Positions 7,255 to 16,717 are shown, counted from the stretch's first letter. The stretch: 64,000 nucleotides of DNA from Micromonospora sp. WMMD980 (GCF_029626035.1 NZ_JARUBE010000003.1:6572001-6636000); one strand, 5' to 3'. A program made the numbers and translations. Notes: generated from the sequence alone by a model not told the origin.

Positions 7255-8124
7255 TCACGCCTCGTCGAGCAGCCAGCGGGCCGTCGCGACGTTGCCGGGG
7301 AAGACCTGGTCGCCGCCGACGCTCCAGGCCAGCGTCTGCCCGATCGCCCAGCCGCGCACCCGCTCCCGGTCCAGGCCCAGTTCGGCGCTGAGCCGGTCGA
7401 GCCGGTGCCGCACCGCCGCCGGGGAGTGCCCCAACTCCGCACCGCGCACCAGCGGAACGACCGCGAACTCCCGCTCGCCGACCAGCGGCTTCGGGTCGAT
7501 GACCAGCCACGGCTCACGGTCGGCCGCGAGCACGTTGCCGGCGTGCAGGTCCTGGTTGACCAGCACCTGCTCGCCCTGGCTCGGCACCAGGTCGGCGAGG
7601 AACCCGAGGGCGGCGTCGAGCAGCCGCCGCTCGTACGGGCGGTTGGCCCGCTGCCAGTTGCCCGGCATCCGCTCCGCCCAGCCGGCCGCCTCCTCGGCGA
7701 GCGGCGTGAACGGCGGGCCGGCCGGCACCCCGAGCCGGGGCAGCAGTCCGACCGCCGAGTCGAGCGCGGCGTCGGCCGGCAACGCGTGCAGCGGGGTACC
7801 CGGGTCGCAGCGTTCGACCAGCAGCGCGCGGTGCCCGGCGTCGTGGGCGAGCAACCGGATCGCGCCCCGACCGGCCCAGTGCGCCAGCGCGGTCGCCTCG
7901 TGGACGCTGTCGTCGTCCGGGTACTGCAGCTTCAGCACCGCCCGCGTCCCGTCCGGCAGCTTCGCCGGCAGGGCCAGCGAGGCGAACGCGTAGTCGAACG
8001 GCGGCCCGACGGCGGTCAACTCCCACCGCGCGACACACTCGGCCAGCCGGTCGGGCAGCTCCGCCAGCCACGCCCGCCCGCCCGGCGCCCGCTCGACCCA
8101 CCGCAACCCGTCCGGAATTCGCAT
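7255..8124 (-). CDS. Aminoglycoside/hydroxyurea phosphotransferase family protein (APH(6)-like)
   Basis: This 289-residue kinase-like protein belongs to the streptomycin 6-kinase/hydroxyurea resistance family. The central ATP-site lysine is in AVLKLQYPDDD with E in VHEATAL. The Brenner motif is VLVNQDLHAGNVL, followed by the metal-binding VIDPKP. Family members phosphorylate streptomycin, but many chromosomal copies have no known substrate, so resistance is an inference. ATG 8124 begins MRIPDGLRW; the longer frame (to 8538) crosses a terminator and is not real. A strong hairpin separates it from the gene upstream, so it needs its own promoter. Confidence 0.82.
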   Translation of the reverse strand: MRIPDGLRWVERAPGGRAWLAELPDRLAECVARWELTAVGPPFDYAFASLALPAKLPDGTRAVLKLQYPDDDSVHEATALAHWAGRGAIRLLAHDAGHRALLVERCDPGTPLHALPADAALDSAVGLLPRLGVPAGPPFTPLAEEAAGWAERMPGNWQRANRPYERRLLDAALGFLADLVPSQGEQVLVNQDLHAGNVLAADREPWLVIDPKPLVGEREFAVVPLVRGAELGHSPAAVRHRLDRLSAELGLDRERVRGWAIGQTLAWSVGGDQVFPGNVATARWLLDEA

Positions 8125-8154
8125 CCGCCCATCCTGCCCGAGCCCGCCACCCAC

Positions 8155-8200
8155 TTTGGGTGCGGTTGTTGTTGCCCCGGCGACAACGACCGCACCCAAA
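8155..8200. terminator. Large hairpin, probable terminator
   Basis: Arms of 22 nt (TTTGGGTGCGGTTGTTGTTG and its near-complement, two mismatches) flank a 2-nt loop. It lies directly after the stop of the minus-strand DUF559 gene, with T residues at the 3' side of either strand. Confidence 0.75.
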
Positions 8201-8206
8201 AGATGT

Positions 8207-9157
8207 TCAGGGAACCCAGCCGGCGGCGGACAGGGCGGCGCGGAGCTGCGCGACCACGTCGGCCGGCCGGTGTCGCACGTCGAACGCGGTGAACCGCAGG
8301 ATGCGATCGCCCACGATCCAGACCCGGTTCTGCCGGCGCAGGTCCGCGGCCCAGTGGCGGGCCTCCATGTGGTGCCCGCCGTCCACCTCCACGTGCCGCC
8401 GCCAGCGCCGCCAGTAGGCATCGAGGTAACGCTGCCGGCCGTCGGCGTCCCGTCGGCGTTCCTGACCGTCAGGGAGCGGCAGCCCATGGCGGCGGCAGAG
8501 CCGAAACAGGTCGATCTCGGACAGCGCCTCCGCACCACCGGCCACGTCCCCCAGCGTCTGCCGGATCAGGCGCCGCCGTCGGGCGCGGGGTAGCCGGTCC
8601 AGCACCGCGCCGAGCTCCGCCGGAGTCGCCCGTCGCTGCTGGCAGCCGGCCGCCACGATCATCTGCGCCTCGTCGTCGGTACGTGCCCAACCCGCCGCGT
8701 CCACCAGCGAACGCGCCATCCCGGTGCGGTCCGGTCGGCCCCGCTGGCGGTCGGCCGGGGCCAGATGACGGACCCGGTGGACCCGCACCGCGGGCAGACC
8801 CAGCGGCAGCCGGCGCAGTAGGTCGGGGGCGTGCCGTTCGTGCGGCAGTAGGACATCCACCACCTCGTGTTCCCAGTTCACGCGCAGCCCGCCGGCCCGA
8901 GCGGCGGCCAGCCCGGCGAGCACCGCGCCGTCGCCCGCCGCCAGCACCGCGACCCACCACTGCTGTTCCCTGGTGTACGGCCCGTCCGGCGCGGCTCGCA
9001 GAATGCCGCGGCACACCCGGTGCCAGCGGCCGCCGGCCACCAGGTGACGGACCCGGCCGGGGGTGAGCTCGGCTGTCGCCTGGGCCCAGGTGAGCACCCC
9101 GGCCTGCCCGAACAGCAACCATTCCAACCGCGACGCGTCGTTCCCGGGCATCCGCAC
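8207..9157 (-). CDS. AbiEi-like N-terminal domain plus DUF559 (Vsr-like) protein
   Basis: The product has 316 residues. The first 60 (GVLTWAQATAELTPGRVRHLV ... WHRVCRGILRAAPDGP) match the winged-helix N-terminus of type IV AbiEi-like antitoxins. The C-terminal 80 residues carry RRHVEVDGGHH ... RRQNRVWIVGDRILRFT, the DUF559 fold related to very-short-patch repair nucleases, with conserved E/D in VEVDG. Such fusions are common and multicopy in actinomycetes, and their function is unknown. No AbiEii toxin gene is adjacent, so I do not call a toxin-antitoxin system. The start may be ATG 9157 or ATG 9151. Confidence 0.75.
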   Translation of the reverse strand: MRMPGNDASRLEWLLFGQAGVLTWAQATAELTPGRVRHLVAGGRWHRVCRGILRAAPDGPYTREQQWWVAVLAAGDGAVLAGLAAARAGGLRVNWEHEVVDVLLPHERHAPDLLRRLPLGLPAVRVHRVRHLAPADRQRGRPDRTGMARSLVDAAGWARTDDEAQMIVAAGCQQRRATPAELGAVLDRLPRARRRRLIRQTLGDVAGGAEALSEIDLFRLCRRHGLPLPDGQERRRDADGRQRYLDAYWRRWRRHVEVDGGHHMEARHWAADLRRQNRVWIVGDRILRFTAFDVRHRPADVVAQLRAALSAAGWVP

Positions 9158-9217
9158 CAGTCAAGTCCACAGTGCTCCGGCGTGAGACGTCCGCCCCGGG
9201 ACGGCGGCTGGCGGGGC

Positions 9218-9270
9218 GTTAAGAAGGGGCCCCGCCTATGCGGAAAGCGTTAAGAGGGGGCCCCGCCTTA
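9218..9270. repeat. Dispersed GTTAA/GGGGCCCC repeat, copy A (two direct units)
   Basis: Units GTTAAGAAGGGGCCCCGCCT (9218-9237) and GTTAAGAGGGGGCCCCGCC (9249-9267) are in the same orientation, 31 nt apart. The second unit overlaps the TAA stop (9268-9270) of the minus-strand oxidoreductase. Each unit has a GGGGCCCC palindromic core. Confidence 0.85.
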
Positions 9271-10656
9271 CCTGCCGGTGCCGGCGAGGGCGTCGACGGC
9301 CTTGCGGGCGGCGATCAGCACCGGATCCCAGACCGGGGCGTACGGGGGCGCGTAACCCAGGTCGAGCGCGGTCATCTCGTCCACGGTCATGCCGTTCCAC
9401 AGCGCCACGGCCAGCGCGTCGATCCGCTTGGCCGCCTCGGACCAGCCGACGATCTGCGCGCCCAGCAGCCGCCCGCTGGGCCGCTCGGCGATCAGTTTCA
9501 CGGTCATCTGCCGGGCACCCGGGTAGTAACCGGCCCGGTTCGTCGACTCGGCGGTCACCGTGACGAACTCGAAGCCGGCCTCGGTGGCGTCGCGCTCCCG
9601 CAGCCCGGTGCGCCCCACCTCCAGCTCGCAGACCTTGGTGACGGCGGTGCCGACCACGCCGGGGAAGGTGGCGTAGCCGCCGCCGATGTTGATCCCGGCG
9701 ACCCGGCCCTGCTTGTTGGCGTGCGTGCCGAGCGGGACGTGCACCGGCATGCCGCTGACCCGGTGCAACGACTCCACGCAGTCGCCGGCCGCCCACACCC
9801 CGGGCACCCCGGGCACCCGCATCCGGCGGTCCACCCGGATCCCGCCGGACGGCCCGAGCGGCAGGCCGGCGGCCTCGGCGAGCGCGGTGTTGGGGCGTAC
9901 GCCGAGGCCCAGCACCACGACGTCGGCCGGGATCGGTCCCTCGTCGGTGACCACCGCGGCGATCCGGCCGTCGCGTTCGGTGAGGTCGGTGACCGTCATG
10001 CCGGTGCGGATGCTGATGCCGACCCCGCGCATCGCCTCGGCCACCAGCTCGCCCATGTCCGGGTCGACGGTGGCCATCGGCTGCGCGGCCTGCTCGACCA
10101 GTTGGACCGTGAGCCCGCGCTGCACCAGCGCCTCGGCCATCTCCACGCCGACATAGCCGCCGCCGACCACCACCGCGTGCCGGGGCCGGGGCTCGCGTTC
10201 CAGCCAGTCGAGCAGCGCGGCGCCGTCGTCGAGCGTCTGCACGCCGAACACGCCGGCCACCTCCGCGCGTGCCCACTCCGGCTGCACCGGGGTGGCGCCG
10301 GTGGCGTACACCAGGGTGTCGAAGCCGGCGCGGACCTCGCCGCCGCCGGCCAGGTCCCGGGCGACGACCTCGCGGCGGTCCAGGTCGATGGCGGTGACCT
10401 CGTGGCGGGTCCGGACGTCGATGTCGTACTCGTCGCGGAACGCGTCCGGGGTCCGGGCGACGAGCTGGTCGCGTTCCGGCACCAGGCCGCTGATCCAGTA
10501 GGGGATGCCGCACGCCGAGTAGGACGTGAAGTGCCCCCGCTCGAACGCGACGATCTCCAGCTCGGCCCGGCCCCGGCGCCGCCGTGCCTGGGAGGCCGCC
10601 GACATGCCGGCGGCGTCCCCGCCGATGACGATCATCCGCTCCGCCACGCCGCTCAT
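9268..10656 (-). CDS. FAD-dependent pyridine nucleotide-disulfide reductase (CoA-disulfide reductase/NADH oxidase type)
   Basis: This 462-residue flavoprotein has an N-terminal FAD site (IVIGGDAAGMSAASQARR), a redox-active single cysteine in SYSACGIPYW near residue 49, an NAD site (AVVVGGGYVGVEMAEAL), a second FAD motif (GVWAAGDC) and a C-terminal dimerisation domain. A single active-site Cys with this layout is typical of CoA-disulfide reductases, persulfide reductases and NADH oxidases, so a role in thiol redox balance or peroxide/sulfur stress is likely. The start is ATG 10656 or ATG 10635 (MIVIGGD, with GGAG just upstream). The stop codon is supplied by the dispersed repeat. Confidence 0.88.
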   Translation of the reverse strand: MSGVAERMIVIGGDAAGMSAASQARRRRGRAELEIVAFERGHFTSYSACGIPYWISGLVPERDQLVARTPDAFRDEYDIDVRTRHEVTAIDLDRREVVARDLAGGGEVRAGFDTLVYATGATPVQPEWARAEVAGVFGVQTLDDGAALLDWLEREPRPRHAVVVGGGYVGVEMAEALVQRGLTVQLVEQAAQPMATVDPDMGELVAEAMRGVGISIRTGMTVTDLTERDGRIAAVVTDEGPIPADVVVLGLGVRPNTALAEAAGLPLGPSGGIRVDRRMRVPGVPGVWAAGDCVESLHRVSGMPVHVPLGTHANKQGRVAGINIGGGYATFPGVVGTAVTKVCELEVGRTGLRERDATEAGFEFVTVTAESTNRAGYYPGARQMTVKLIAERPSGRLLGAQIVGWSEAAKRIDALAVALWNGMTVDEMTALDLGYAPPYAPVWDPVLIAARKAVDALAGTGR

Positions 10657-10688
10657 CCTGTCACGCCGCCCGCTCGTCGCGGGGCGGC

Positions 10689-11834
10689 TCAGCCACGGGT
10701 CTGCCGGGCCACGTCGGCGACCACGTCGACCAGCTTGCCGGTGCGCTCGAACACCGCCCGCTGCCGCGCCGCGCCGCTGCCGTGCCGGCGCAGCCCGCCC
10801 AGCAGATCGGTCACCCGGTCGAGGTCGCCGTGCCGGTCCAGCTCCGGCCGGAGCCGCTCGACGAGCCGGTCCAGCAACTCCCAGGCCGGGCGCAGCTCGC
10901 CGTCGTGCAGGTCGACGCCCTGGCCCTCCAGCCCGTCGTGGGCGGCCCGCCAGTGCGCCGCGACCAGCAGGTGGTGGTCGGTGTTGACGGCCGGCCTTCC
11001 GGCAGCGATGTCGGTCAGCGCGGTCGCGACGAGCCCGCGCACCAGCGCGGCCACCAGCACCGCGTCGTCCACGGCCGGGCAGACGTCACCGATCCTGATC
11101 TCGACGGTCGGGTACTTGGCGGAGAGCCGGGCGTACCAGTAGAGCATTCCCTCGTCGAGCATCACGCCGCTGGCGATGAGCTGCCGGATCAGCCGCTGGT
11201 AGTGCTCGTGCGACTCCAGGTAGGGGGTGGGCGCGACGGACGGCCAGCGTTCCCACTCGATCGAGCGCCAGCTCGCGTAGCCGGTGTCCGCGCCCCGCGC
11301 GAACGGGGAGTTGACGGTGACCGCCTGGAGGATCGGCAGCCAGGGCCGGACGTGGTTGAGCACCTGCACGCCGGTGTCCGGGTCGGGCACGCCGACGTGC
11401 ACGTGCATGCCGTTGTTGCCGGGGCCCGGCACCAGCAGCCGGAACCGCTCGATCATCCGGTCGAAGCGGGGCTTGTCCACCACCGGCGGGACCGGCCCGT
11501 CGATCGGGCCGGTGCCGATCGCCAGCAGCCGTACCCCGGCCCGTTCGGCCGCATCGGACAGCTCGGCGCGGAGCATGCCCAGCGAGTGCCGGATCGAGGA
11601 CAGCTCCAGCCCCGGCGGGCTGCCGATCTCGATCTGGCTGGTCTGGAACTCGCGTTCCACCTGCCCCCGCAGCTCGGCCGGCACCTGCTCCATCACCAGT
11701 TCGACGGCGGGCACGGCGGTGCCGGTGTGCGGGTCGGCGAGCAGGAACTCCTCCTCGACGCCGACCGTCAGCAGGTCCGTCCCGCCCGGCGCGGCGTTCC
11801 GTTCCTGCTCCGCCACTGAGCCGCCCATGGTCAC
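10689..11834 (-). CDS. Glutamate-cysteine ligase, YbdK-type carboxylate-amine ligase
   Basis: This protein of about 381 residues belongs to the GCS2 ATP-grasp-like family. Motifs include TVGVEEEFLLADP at the N-terminus (metal-binding glutamates), FQTSQIEIGSPP, NNGMHVHVGVPDPD, and YPTVEIRIGDVCPAVDD. YbdK enzymes join glutamate to cysteine weakly. In actinomycetes, which use mycothiol, the true product is not settled; an ergothioneine-type or other gamma-glutamyl role is possible. GTG 11834 has GGAGGAG 6 nt upstream and is preferred over ATG 11828. It is transcribed divergently from lysX across a 215-nt promoter region. Confidence 0.85.
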   Translation of the reverse strand: MTMGGSVAEQERNAAPGGTDLLTVGVEEEFLLADPHTGTAVPAVELVMEQVPAELRGQVEREFQTSQIEIGSPPGLELSSIRHSLGMLRAELSDAAERAGVRLLAIGTGPIDGPVPPVVDKPRFDRMIERFRLLVPGPGNNGMHVHVGVPDPDTGVQVLNHVRPWLPILQAVTVNSPFARGADTGYASWRSIEWERWPSVAPTPYLESHEHYQRLIRQLIASGVMLDEGMLYWYARLSAKYPTVEIRIGDVCPAVDDAVLVAALVRGLVATALTDIAAGRPAVNTDHHLLVAAHWRAAHDGLEGQGVDLHDGELRPAWELLDRLVERLRPELDRHGDLDRVTDLLGGLRRHGSGAARQRAVFERTGKLVDVVADVARQTRG

Positions 11835-12049
11835 CACCGTCTCCTCCGGACCGGTCGCGGCACCGTGCCGCCTGGTCGACGCCCTGTTACCCACCGTGTC
11901 GGTGCCGGGAAACGCGCCGGACGGCGTGTCGGCCCGATTCGCCCGTCCGGGTCGCCGTCAGGACGCCCCCGAGGGCCGCCGCGCCACGGGAATCCGGGTC
12001 TACGATGAGCCGGCCCGGCGGGCCGCCGCCGGTGCCGGAGGAGGTCACG

Positions 12050-15000
12050 GTGGCATCCCACAGCACGTCGCGGACGGTGACGGGAATCCGCGCGCAGGTT
12101 CCGCGCGCCTTCGCGACCCTGCTCGCGGTGGTCGCGGCGGTCTGCGCGCTCGCGGCGCTGAGCAGCGCCGTGGCCGCCGACGTGCAACCGGTCCGCACCG
12201 CGATCGACGCGCTGCTGGTGCCGGCGCCGGCCAACCTGGCGTACGCGGTGTTCCTCGGCGTGCTGGCCGCCGCGGCCCGGCGGCGCAAGCGGCTGGCCTG
12301 GTGGGTGCTGCTGGTCTATTTCAGCCTCACGCTGGTGGTCGGGCTGACGGCCGGTGGCCTGCTGCTGACGGTGGGCGCCAACGAGCTGAACCACGCGGCC
12401 GGCCAGCGGCTCTTCGGCACCCTGGAGACGATCGGCGTCTGGGTCGGCATCGCGTTCGCCGCCGCCGCGGTGGCGCTGCTGGTCGCCGCCCGGCGGGAGT
12501 TCTACGCCCGGGTCCGGCCCGGCAGCACCTGGCGGGCGCTGGGCGTGCTCGCCGGCCTGGCCGCCGCCTTCGTCGGCCTGGGCTACCTGCTGCTCCTGGT
12601 CGAGCCGGGCAGCCTGCACACCTGGTCCGACCGGCTCGGCTACGCGGTGGAGAAGGTCTTCGGTGGGGCCGTCACGCTGGACCTGACCCGGCGCGGGCAG
12701 GCGCCCGGCTGGGTCAACCTGCTGCTCGGCGCGTTCGGCGCGACCGCGTTCCTGGCCGCCCTGTTCACCCTGGTCCGTTCGCAGCGGGCCAACGCGGTGC
12801 TGCACACCGGTGAGGAGGAGCGGATCCGGGAGCTGCTGGCCCGGCACGGCGAGCGGGACTCGCTCGGCTACTTCGCCACCCGGCGGGACAAGGCGGCCGT
12901 CTTCTCGGCCAGCGGCAAGGCCGCGCTCACCTACCGGGTGGTCAACGGCGTCAGCCTGGCCAGCGGTGACCCGGTCGGCGATCCGGAGGCGTGGGGCCCG
13001 GCCATCGAGGCGTGGTTGGAGCACTCCCGGGCGTACGCGTGGACGCCCGCGGTGCTGGGCGCCAGCGAGGCCGGCGCGCGGGCCTACCGCCGACACGGGC
13101 TCAAGGTGCTCCAGCTCGGCGACGAGGCGATCCTGCTGACCCGGGAGTTCGACCTGGACGGGCGGGACATGCGGCCGGTCCGCCAGGCGGTGCACCGGGT
13201 CGAGCGGGCCGGCTACACCGCGCTGGTCCGCCGGCACGCCGAGATCCCGCCGGAGGAGCTGGCCCAGGTGGCGGCGCTGGCCACCTCGTGGCGGGACACC
13301 GGGCACGAGCGCGGCTTCTCGATGGCGCTGGGCCGCCTCGGCGACCCGGCCGACGGCGACTGCGTGCTGGTCGAGGCGCACGACCGCGAGGGCCGGGTGC
13401 GCGGGCTGCTGTCGTTCAGCCCGTGGGGCACGCACGGGGTGTCGCTGGACCTGATGCGCCGGGACCGGACCGCCGACAACGGGGTGACCGAGTTCATGGT
13501 CGCCGCGTTGCTCGCCGCCGGCCCGCGGCTCGGCGTCGACCGGGTGTCGCTCAACTTCGCCGCGTTCCGCTCGGTGTTCGAGCAGGGTGCGCGGATCGGC
13601 GCCGGCCCGGTCATCCGCGCGTGGCGGCACACCCTGCTGTTCTTCTCCCGCTGGTGGCAACTGGAGTCGCTCTACCTCTCCAACGCCAAGTACCAGCCGC
13701 ACTGGACGCCGCGTTACCTCTGCTTCGCCGAGCGCCGGGAGCTGGCCCGGGTCGGTCTCGCGGCGGCCGCCGCCGAGGGCTTCCTGGCGTTGCCCGGTGG
13801 CCGGCCCACCCCGCTGCACGGGGTGCCGCCGGCCGGCGGCGGGGTCGGCTACGTGCCGCCGGCCGCCGCCGCGGTCCGGGCCGTCCCGCCGGAGCCGCCC
13901 GCGCGCCGCCCGGAGCAGATCCGGGTACGACTGGCGAAGCTCGACCGGCTGCGGGCCGAGGGCGTCGACCCCTACCCGGTGGGCTACCCGCGCACGACGA
14001 GCTGCGCGGCGGTGCGCCAGCGGCACGCCGGGCTGGCCCCGGACACCGGCGCCGGCGAGACGGTGGCGGTGGCCGGCCGGGTGCTGCTGGTCCGCGACCA
14101 CGGCCGGCTGCTCTTCGTGACCGTGCGCGACGGCAGCGGCGACCTCCAGCTCCTGCTGGAGCACGACCTGGACCGTTGGCGGTCGAGCGTCGACATCGGC
14201 GACCACGTGGGCGCGACCGGCGAGGTCTACGCGACGCGGCGCGGCGAGGTGTCGGTGCGGGTGGCGAGCTGGGAGCTGACCGCCAAGTGCCTGCGCCCGC
14301 TGCCGGACAAGCACCACGGGCTGGCCGACCCGGAGGCGCGGGTCCGGCAGCGCTACCTCGACCTGGCGCTGGACCCGGCGGCGCGGGAGATGCTGCGGGC
14401 GCGCGGCGCGACGCTGCACAGCCTGCGCGCCGGGCTGGCCGGGCGGGAGTTCCTGGAGGTGGAGACGCCGATCCTGCAACGGGTGCACGGCGGCGCGAAC
14501 GCCCGCCCGTTCGTCACCCACATCAACGCGTACGACCTGCGGCTGAGTCTGCGCATCGCGCCGGAGCTGTATCTGAAGCGGCTCGCGGTGGGCGGCATCG
14601 AGCGGGTCTACGAGCTGGGCCGGGCGTTCCGCAACGAGGGCGTGGACGCCACCCACAACCCGGAGTTCACGGTGCTGGAGGCATACCAGGCGTACGCCGA
14701 CTACCACGACATGCGCGAGCTGGCCCGGGAGCTGATCGTGGCGGCGGCCGGCGCGGTGCACGGCGAGCCGGTGGCCCGCCGGCCCGGCGGCGAGCTGGTC
14801 GACCTGGGTGGCGAGTGGCGGGCGGTCACGGTGCACCAGGCGGTCTCGGCCGCGCTGGGCGAGGAGCTCACCGCCGACACCGACCTGGCGACCTTGCGCA
14901 AGCACTGCGACGCGGCCGGGGTGCCGTACGACCCGCGCTGGACGGCGGGCGCGGTGCTGCTGGAGCTGTACGAGCGGTTGGTGGAGGCGCGCACCGAGGC

Positions 15001-15358
15001 GCCCACGTTCTATCTGGACTTCCCGACCGAGGTCTCCCCGCTGACCCGCCAGCACCGGCGCGACCCGCTGCTGGCCGAGCGCTGGGACCTGGTGGCGTAC
15101 GGCATGGAGCTGGGCACCGCCTACACCGAGCTGGTCGACCCGACCGAGCAGCGGCGGCGGCTCACCGCGCAGTCGTTGCAGGCGGCCGGCGGTGACGCGG
15201 AGGCGATGGAGTTGGACGAGGACTTCCTCACCGCGCTGGAGTACGCGATGCCGCCGACCGGCGGGCTGGGGCTCGGCGTGGACCGCCTGGTGATGCTGCT
15301 GACCGGCCGCTCGATCCGGGAGACGCTGCCCTTCCCGCTGGTCCGCGAGTCCTCCTGA
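12050..15358 (+). CDS. lysX: Bifunctional lysylphosphatidylglycerol synthase / lysyl-tRNA synthetase
   Basis: The fusion has 1102 residues, close to the mycobacterial LysX length. Residues 1-240 are a multi-span membrane domain. Residues about 245-590 are the LPG synthase (DUF2156) domain that transfers lysine from Lys-tRNA to phosphatidylglycerol (SASGKAALTYRVVNGVSLAS, VSLNFAAFRSVFEQG). Residues about 620-730 are an OB-fold tRNA-binding domain and about 755-1100 a class II LysRS core, with motif 2 in YELGRAFRNEGVDATHNPEF and motif 3 in GLGLGVDRLVMLLTG. It makes its own Lys-tRNA and positively charges the membrane, which in mycobacteria confers resistance to cationic peptides. GTG 12050 follows GGAGGAGG by 5 nt; a TACGAT -10-like sequence lies at 12001-12006. 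A housekeeping lysS presumably exists elsewhere. Confidence 0.95.
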   Translation: MASHSTSRTVTGIRAQVPRAFATLLAVVAAVCALAALSSAVAADVQPVRTAIDALLVPAPANLAYAVFLGVLAAAARRRKRLAWWVLLVYFSLTLVVGLTAGGLLLTVGANELNHAAGQRLFGTLETIGVWVGIAFAAAAVALLVAARREFYARVRPGSTWRALGVLAGLAAAFVGLGYLLLLVEPGSLHTWSDRLGYAVEKVFGGAVTLDLTRRGQAPGWVNLLLGAFGATAFLAALFTLVRSQRANAVLHTGEEERIRELLARHGERDSLGYFATRRDKAAVFSASGKAALTYRVVNGVSLASGDPVGDPEAWGPAIEAWLEHSRAYAWTPAVLGASEAGARAYRRHGLKVLQLGDEAILLTREFDLDGRDMRPVRQAVHRVERAGYTALVRRHAEIPPEELAQVAALATSWRDTGHERGFSMALGRLGDPADGDCVLVEAHDREGRVRGLLSFSPWGTHGVSLDLMRRDRTADNGVTEFMVAALLAAGPRLGVDRVSLNFAAFRSVFEQGARIGAGPVIRAWRHTLLFFSRWWQLESLYLSNAKYQPHWTPRYLCFAERRELARVGLAAAAAEGFLALPGGRPTPLHGVPPAGGGVGYVPPAAAAVRAVPPEPPARRPEQIRVRLAKLDRLRAEGVDPYPVGYPRTTSCAAVRQRHAGLAPDTGAGETVAVAGRVLLVRDHGRLLFVTVRDGSGDLQLLLEHDLDRWRSSVDIGDHVGATGEVYATRRGEVSVRVASWELTAKCLRPLPDKHHGLADPEARVRQRYLDLALDPAAREMLRARGATLHSLRAGLAGREFLEVETPILQRVHGGANARPFVTHINAYDLRLSLRIAPELYLKRLAVGGIERVYELGRAFRNEGVDATHNPEFTVLEAYQAYADYHDMRELARELIVAAAGAVHGEPVARRPGGELVDLGGEWRAVTVHQAVSAALGEELTADTDLATLRKHCDAAGVPYDPRWTAGAVLLELYERLVEARTEAPTFYLDFPTEVSPLTRQHRRDPLLAERWDLVAYGMELGTAYTELVDPTEQRRRLTAQSLQAAGGDAEAMELDEDFLTALEYAMPPTGGLGLGVDRLVMLLTGRSIRETLPFPLVRESS

Positions 15359-15485
15359 CCCGCTCCTCTCCGCGCAGCCCGACCCGGCGTGCCCGGCGGG
15401 CGCCGGTTTCGGCAGTTCGGTGTGGTGGACGCCGCCACTTCGCCGGGTTCGCGGTCACGGGGCGGCCGGGCGTGACACGACGTTC

Positions 15486-15491
15486 TAGGGT
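15486..15491 (+). promoter_or_regulatory. -10 element TAGGGT, probable leaderless start
   Basis: TAGGGT ends 6 nt before GTG 15498, with no ribosome-binding site between, so the transcript probably starts at the codon. Confidence 0.45.
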
Positions 15492-15497
15492 GGTCGT

Positions 15498-15782
15498 GTG
15501 GCGGGCATGCTGGGGCTGGTGACCGGGACGTGGGCGTACGCCCTCGCCCTGTTGGCGGACCGGCCGGCCGGCTTGCTGGCCGGCGCGGCGGTCGCCGCCG
15601 CCCTGCTGCTGGCCACGCTGCTGGCGCTGCGGGTGCGGCTGGCGCCCACGCCGCCCGGCAGCCGGCACGCCGCCTCCCTGCGTGCTCGCGTCCGGACCCG
15701 CCGGGTGCCCCGGCAGGTCGATCCGGACGCGCCGGGCCGTCCGCGCCCCCGCGCGCCGGGGCTGCGCCCCTCGGCCGTCTAG
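15498..15782 (+). CDS. Small membrane protein, DUF6412-like
   Basis: The 94-residue protein has one or two hydrophobic helices (GMLGLVTGTWAYALALLA and GLLAGAAVAAALLLATLLAL) and a basic, proline-rich cytoplasmic tail (RVRTRRVPRQVDPDAPGRPR). It resembles the DUF6412 group, which in actinomycetes sits next to a YidC-like insertase, as here (163 nt to the next start). The function is unknown; a role with the insertase is suggested only by adjacency. Confidence 0.7.
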   Translation: MAGMLGLVTGTWAYALALLADRPAGLLAGAAVAAALLLATLLALRVRLAPTPPGSRHAASLRARVRTRRVPRQVDPDAPGRPRPRAPGLRPSAV

Positions 15783-15945
15783 CCACGCCCCACCGACCGC
15801 TGCCGGCGTGTCCCGGCATCGACGGTCGACGCCGCGAGGTGCCGTCCGTCCGTCCGCGTGGCTCGCGGCCGATTCCGTCGTCATCCGTCCCGCCGCCGCG
15901 CCGTCGCGCGCCCGGGACATCCGGAATCGTCCGAGAGGTCTCCCC

Positions 15946-16689
15946 ATGTACGCCTTCGCGCCGCTGCACTCCGCGGCCTCGGCCGCCGCGTCCGTCGTCA
16001 CCTGGCTCGCCGACGCGCTCGTCCCGCTCGCCGGCACCGCCGCGACGGCCGCCGCCATCGTCCTGTTCACCGTCGGGGTCCGGTTGCTGATCTCGCCGCT
16101 CACGCTGGCCCAGGTCCGTGGGGAGCGGCGCCGCGCGACGCTCGCCCCCGAGGTGCGGGAACTCCAGCGCCGGTACGCCGACGATCCGACCACGTTGCAG
16201 AGCGAGCTGTTCGCGCTCTACCGGCGGGCCGGGGCCAGCCCGGTCGCGGGTTGCCTGCCGGCGCTGTTGCAGGCGCCGTTCTTCCTGGTCATGTACCGGG
16301 TCTTCGCGACCGGGGACGGCGCGCCGGAACTGCTGGGGCAGCGGCTGGCCGGCGTACCGCTGGGGTGGCACCTCGGCGACGGGCTGACCGGCGGCGTGCC
16401 GGTGGTGTTCGGGGTGCTGTTGGCCGCGCTGCTGGCGTTGGCCTGGTGGTCGTCGCGGCGGGCGCGCCGGCTGGCGGCGGCCACCGGCACGGTCGGCGGC
16501 GCGCCGGCCAACGGTCCGGGCGCGGCGGTGCTGGGCCGGCTGCTGCCGTTGCTGCCGTTCGGGACCGTGCTGGTGGCGCTCGTGGTGCCACTCGCGGCGG
16601 TGCTCTATCTGGTCACCACCACCGCATGGACCGCGTTGGAGCAGGGCGTGCTGCGTCGTCCGCAGCCGGTAGCCATCGACAAGCGTTGA
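15946..16689 (+). CDS. YidC/Oxa1-family membrane protein insertase (short paralogue)
   Basis: This 247-residue Oxa1-fold protein has the family core VGVRLLISPLTLAQVRGERR, the amphipathic hairpin ELQRRYADDPTTLQSELFALYRRAGASPVAGCLPALLQ (the last part typical for YidC) and about five membrane spans. It is shorter than the housekeeping actinobacterial YidC (about 320-400 residues) and lies away from rpmH-rnpA, so it is probably a second, specialised insertase. ATG 15946 follows GAGAGG by 7 nt. A promoter for the next gene overlaps its stop codon. Confidence 0.85.
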   Translation: MYAFAPLHSAASAAASVVTWLADALVPLAGTAATAAAIVLFTVGVRLLISPLTLAQVRGERRRATLAPEVRELQRRYADDPTTLQSELFALYRRAGASPVAGCLPALLQAPFFLVMYRVFATGDGAPELLGQRLAGVPLGWHLGDGLTGGVPVVFGVLLAALLALAWWSSRRARRLAAATGTVGGAPANGPGAAVLGRLLPLLPFGTVLVALVVPLAAVLYLVTTTAWTALEQGVLRRPQPVAIDKR

Positions 16690-16715
16690 CAAATGTGGGG
16701 ACGGGCGCGTAGAAA
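16686..16715 (+). promoter_or_regulatory. Promoter of the GH16 glucanase gene
   Basis: TTGACA (16686-16691) and TAGAAA (16710-16715) are 18 nt apart, a good match to a housekeeping promoter. The -35 box overlaps the stop codon of the upstream insertase gene and a palindromic operator follows immediately downstream. Confidence 0.6.
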
Positions 16716-16717
16716 TC

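Noticed and set aside
8207..9157. Type IV toxin-antitoxin system
   Set aside because: Only an AbiEi-like antitoxin N-terminus fused to DUF559 is present; no AbiEii toxin gene is adjacent.
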